Position numbers and translations under genes: made by a program. This document shows, one piece after another, positions 17,101 to 18,164 of a stretch of DNA of 18,164 nt. The stretch spans positions 1 through 18,164 of the forward strand of contig CAZCAC010000153.1 in assembly GCA_964496575.1 (NCBI GenBank), given 5' to 3'. The notes below the pieces were generated by a model. It was not told the DNA's origin and searched no databases. It saw only the letters and a list, made by a program, of their open reading frames with translations. This DNA is from CAZCAC01 sp964496575. GTDB lineage: Bacteria > Planctomycetota > UBA1135 > GCA-002686595. The first letter of the stretch is position 1; every line of letters begins with the position of its first letter.

Positions 17101-17469
17101 GACCACGGTGCTATCGGCGGTCGAATAGACCTGTCCGTCGCGGATGTCCTCCCCGATGACCATGTCCCGGTTCTGAATGGCCCCGGTCGAGTCCGCGACG
17201 TCCACCAGCCGGCCCCAGTAGATGTTCTGGATCTCCACCTCGCTGGCCAAGCCACCGTGGTTCCCTTCCACCACGAAGGTGTTCGACCCGAGGCCGGTGT
17301 CCGGATGGTTGACGATGTCACCCTCCGCGCCCGACTGGGTGCCGAAGATGGCGGGTGAACCTCCGCAGCCGCTGAACAGGCCGGTGGCCAGGAGCGTCCC
17401 GCCCAGGAGAGAGAGCGCCTGGAATCGACCACGACCCGTGGAGGGGGAGGAGGAACTGTGCTGTTTCAT
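14188..17469 (-). CDS. Predicted large Ig-like lipoprotein (1093 aa)
   Basis: Function unknown. I chose the ATG at 17469 over a TTG at 17499 because the sequence MKQHSSSS... then forms an ordinary signal peptide: a basic/polar start, a hydrophobic stretch (about 17-33) and a lipobox-like FSGC (Cys35). Neither start has a clear Shine-Dalgarno. The protein is rich in beta-strand patterns, Asp, Thr and Gly. SbsA-type Ig-like motifs appear near 175-200 (NSAMVIVFDDLLDPRFDDG) and near 485-590 (AQVVLRFSKPMDPATISPFD). Short Gly patches occur near 840-860 (GGNNGAG, TGGGGGMG). The C-terminus (about 990-1093) holds QPAGTQVILAFRGAT and TTWKSDVSDIN...FQARISF, matching the pattern in the 1155-aa neighbour. 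It is likely an envelope-attached or surface protein. It follows a 615-nt intergenic region and is probably the first gene of its unit. Confidence 0.85.
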   Translation of the reverse strand: MKQHSSSSPSTGRGRFQALSLLGGTLLATGLFSGCGGSPAIFGTQSGAEGDIVNHPDTGLGSNTFVVEGNHGGLASEVEIQNIYWGRLVDVADSTGAIQNRDMVIGEDIRDGQVYSTADSTVVYSLSRNAVTEAWTVTIGALAGTSAYNDAFLNLDRNLTLTLNAGLEVSEMGPFSMTPRNSAMVIVFDDLLDPRFDDGVWKDSFEGNLINAVSGQLSTQSVKIRTGYPPETPFETRLILDKNHGDWADFDADNVYEFHSTRVIVATTVSEIEAAASNPPLPVNSVGLPASIDTSDANLALRIPTKLDPATGQTQLLVSPSGSRMAFGTNGSQDYTTSTEDLVRALRSGGESSVTGDLNNGFLLDEVSPEILGDFPVSIDTTPVKDEEDSTEYTLPSMTFSVNSCAPAPNLGDVLTQGDTKAEVIDVGNSTGATVTDLRVRVIVPLDGTLLPGSAQYLTPYDPNQELLKPCFVRFSPNAGTAPDEDVSSVAQVVLRFSKPMDPATISPFDTFTITRKETPPVPYDFAFGRVLPSPDLRVFTWSHTEVPFDNFLSGDETTNEYLKYYINLASGTDGPTDLAGNPLAASFEQIMFTLDPTEGSEKNGTIALRFKSEDEYGLITAETPDGQPDTFPELRNGQLLYDFQQERILPRPVSRYDSAADRNQPVPSVMTTFIGGIQTPLSPLGSKLHMVWRYCDLGFSLTDETNINVDVEGLSWAPVGSSVVTDTYDEFSVTVAHSAHLPDEFLDSGSGFPKYPFSGLKKTYDSNFLDLTEDPASVVHPRNLGYTVNPANLYTATSKTLMIPYPWNEDKAIEDYTYYTWRDTAILALGGNNGAGAPLAQEGMVTGGGGGMGQPLYAASAVPTIGLPLLMEFRVYPHDAALGLNAFDISLACNSSARPNFRAFSTGGYKIGGEPEVKDPDLEDEADGGFNPNSDPPGAPTPGVDCSFYIGEVQMVTRISRVHTIWFDTRSNDPSYVTPIIEPGTDDQPAGTQVILAFRGATDISNKDTTFPYEDIRTDANRLEYYGDTGSTPTGNNSQALYLNGDTTWKSDVSDINTAQYFQARISFISNTISNKTAELRTLAFAWRELSI

Positions 17470-17512
17470 GATTCGAGGGTTGTATTGGTTGTGCGACAAC
17501 GAGAGCTGCCGA

Positions 17513-17556
17513 TGCAGATGCGACGGCCTTCCGGTGAAAAGAGGCCGTCGCCTGCA
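17513..17556 (-). promoter_or_regulatory. Long stem-loop in the presumed 5' leader of the 1093-aa lipoprotein gene
   Basis: A 10-bp perfect stem (17520-17529 with 17542-17551, 12-nt loop) is extended by five more perfect pairs (17513-17517 with 17552-17556) across a 2-nt AT bulge. This gives 15 pairs in 44 nt, ending 43 nt before the ATG. No T tract follows on the minus strand, so a structured leader or RNA element fits better than a terminator. I match it to no known riboswitch. Confidence 0.45.
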
Positions 17557-17627
17557 CGTGACGCCAGGTGGGTGGTCGACGGTCGTCGGCCTCCCTGGAC
17601 CTACGATCCCGTGGGCACGCTGGAGAG

Positions 17628-17711
17628 TCTCGGCTCCATTCTCGCGGCCGAGAGGGCTGGGTCAAGCCCCAGCTGAGCAGTCGAGCGCCGCTGGCCCGGT
17701 CGATCCGGGCC
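17628..17711. repeat. Cluster of short perfect stem-loops
   Basis: Two perfect 7-bp stems lie close together: arms 17628-17634/17647-17653 (12-nt loop) and 17693-17699/17705-17711 (5-nt loop). A weaker gctggg/cccagc pairing lies between them. Together with the stem at 17513-17556 they could form a structured transcript. GC-rich DNA makes chance hairpins common. Confidence 0.35.
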
Positions 17712-17939
17712 GGAATGAGCCGAAGTCCCCTACGCACCGCTCCCACCCTGGCGGGAGGCGTTGAGCCGGGGGTCTTGCTGTGAAAGAGAATCGCTCTGGA
17801 AGGAAGGGGCTCTGGAACAGTGGCAGAACCCCAGCAAGCCCTCCTAGTAACAAACTCCGTGCCGAGTCTTCGCCGAGGACCGACCGGAACCCTAAAGTCT
17901 ACCCTGCAAAGGGGATAGCGGCCGTGGAGGGCCCGGTCA

Positions 17940-17951
17940 CCCCCCCCCCCC
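17940..17951. repeat. Homopolymer run of 12 C
   Basis: An uninterrupted run of 12 C on the plus strand (12 G on the minus strand), about 470 nt upstream of the 1093-aa lipoprotein start. Such tracts can slip in replication and are also prone to sequencing error. Confidence 0.9.
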
Positions 17952-17966
17952 ACACAGGGGGTCTTC

Positions 17967-18012
17967 GTGCGCCGCCCCGCCTCCCGGGGGCGGCTCCGGT
18001 GCGGAAGCGCAC
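17967..18012 (-). terminator. GC-rich hairpins downstream of the partial edge gene
   Basis: A perfect 8-bp stem (17971-17978 with 17987-17994, 8-nt loop) is nested within a gtgcgc/gcgcac pairing (17967-17972 with 18007-18012) that partly competes with it. The position, about 75-120 nt after the edge gene's stop, would suit transcription termination. There is no T tract on the minus strand, so confidence is low. Confidence 0.35.
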
Positions 18013-18084
18013 AATGCCCGGGAAGGGGCGCGGAGGGAGCGGAGATCGCGGAAGAGCCAGCTCTGCGGGCTTCTCCGCGCCTTC

Positions 18085-18164
18085 TCACACCGATGGAGGA
18101 GTGAAGTTGAGCTGCGGCCGCGCCACCGGCTGGTACCCCGCCGCCTGCGCGTGCTCCGCGTCGC
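18085..18164 (-). CDS. C-terminal end of an unknown protein (partial, cut by window edge)
   Basis: The minus-strand frame entering from the edge reads 25 codons ending in PQLNFTPPSV and a TGA at 18085-18087. Third positions are almost all G or C until the last few codons. The residue mix (Asp, Glu, Gln, Tyr, Asn, Phe) looks protein-like, while the other two minus frames give Arg- or Gly/Ala-rich strings. The gene starts outside the window. No family is recognisable from so short a piece. Confidence 0.55.
   Translation of the reverse strand, partial: DAEHAQAAGYQPVARPQLNFTPPSV

Larger units (their letters stand above)
17470..18084. other. Long intergenic region upstream of the 1093-aa lipoprotein gene
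   Basis: No convincing gene is visible in these 615 nt; short open frames here lack family resemblance. The region contains a run of 12 C (17940-17951), GC-rich hairpins near 17967-18012 that may end the upstream gene, and several stem-loops between 17513 and 17711. The promoter of the lipoprotein gene should lie here. I cannot point to a clear -35/-10 pair. Confidence 0.6.

Noticed and set aside
17874..17925. Cyclic di-GMP riboswitch (GEMM-like) suggested by a GCAAAG string
   Set aside because: The string lies in the plus orientation, and the paired stems and conserved loops of the motif are not visible around it.
17318..18088. Minus-strand frame of about 256 codons upstream of the 1093-aa lipoprotein
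   Set aside because: It overlaps the lipoprotein start in another frame, is Arg/Pro/Ser-rich and resembles nothing known.
18093..18164. Possible plus-strand gene start (GGAGGA then GTG/TTG) at the right edge
   Set aside because: The minus-strand reading of the same bases gives a more protein-like C-terminus with GC-rich third positions. The plus peptide is Cys/Ala-rich, and the GTG has no spacing from the Shine-Dalgarno.
1..18164. CRISPR array, tRNA/rRNA gene, insertion sequence, integrase or phage gene
   Set aside because: I found no regularly spaced repeats, no cloverleaf or rRNA-like sequence and no transposase or integrase motifs. All major open regions are accounted for by chromosomal-type genes.

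Overview
All recognisable genes in this 18.2 kb GC-rich window lie on the minus strand, so transcription runs from high to low coordinates. The gene content points to a diderm (Gram-negative-type) bacterium: it has lipoproteins with lipobox signals, a Pal/OmpA-like peptidoglycan-binding protein and a type IV pilus (T4P) or type II secretion motor set. GC-rich third codon positions and large exported Ig-like/glycine-rich lipoproteins would suit a planctomycete- or myxobacterium-like lineage. That placement is inference; the window has no rRNA or other phylogenetic marker.

Right part (18164 to 10594): the last 25 codons of an unknown gene lie at the edge. A 615-nt intergenic region follows, with a run of 12 C and a cluster of stem-loops. 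Next come two very large predicted lipoproteins (about 1093 and 1155 aa). Both have bacterial Ig-like modules and related C-terminal ends, and the second has a long glycine-rich central region. A strong intrinsic terminator closes this block.

Middle part (10457 to 6811): a third, shorter predicted lipoprotein of the same general architecture (639 aa) sits 15 nt upstream of a complete prepilin peptidase gene (pilD type). After it comes an OmpA-domain lipoprotein with a TTG start and a perfect Shine-Dalgarno sequence.

Left part (6421 to 34): an elongation factor G paralogue of the EF-G-like (EF-G2) type, with altered G-domain motifs, is followed by a perfect 15-bp terminator-like hairpin. After that comes a tight operon in the order pilT, pilB, pilC: retraction ATPase, assembly ATPase and inner-membrane platform. 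pilT and pilB overlap by one base, and the pilC ribosome-binding site overlaps the pilB stop.

Together, PilD (pilin processing), PilB/PilT (extension and retraction motors) and PilC (platform) form the cytoplasmic and inner-membrane core of a T4P machine. No pilin, secretin or PilMNOP gene is in the window. The lipoproteins next to pilD may be envelope or surface proteins, but nothing in the sequence proves they belong to the pilus. The least familiar content is the lipoprotein family with a shared C-terminal module. The rest is mostly well-known families in a somewhat unusual arrangement.
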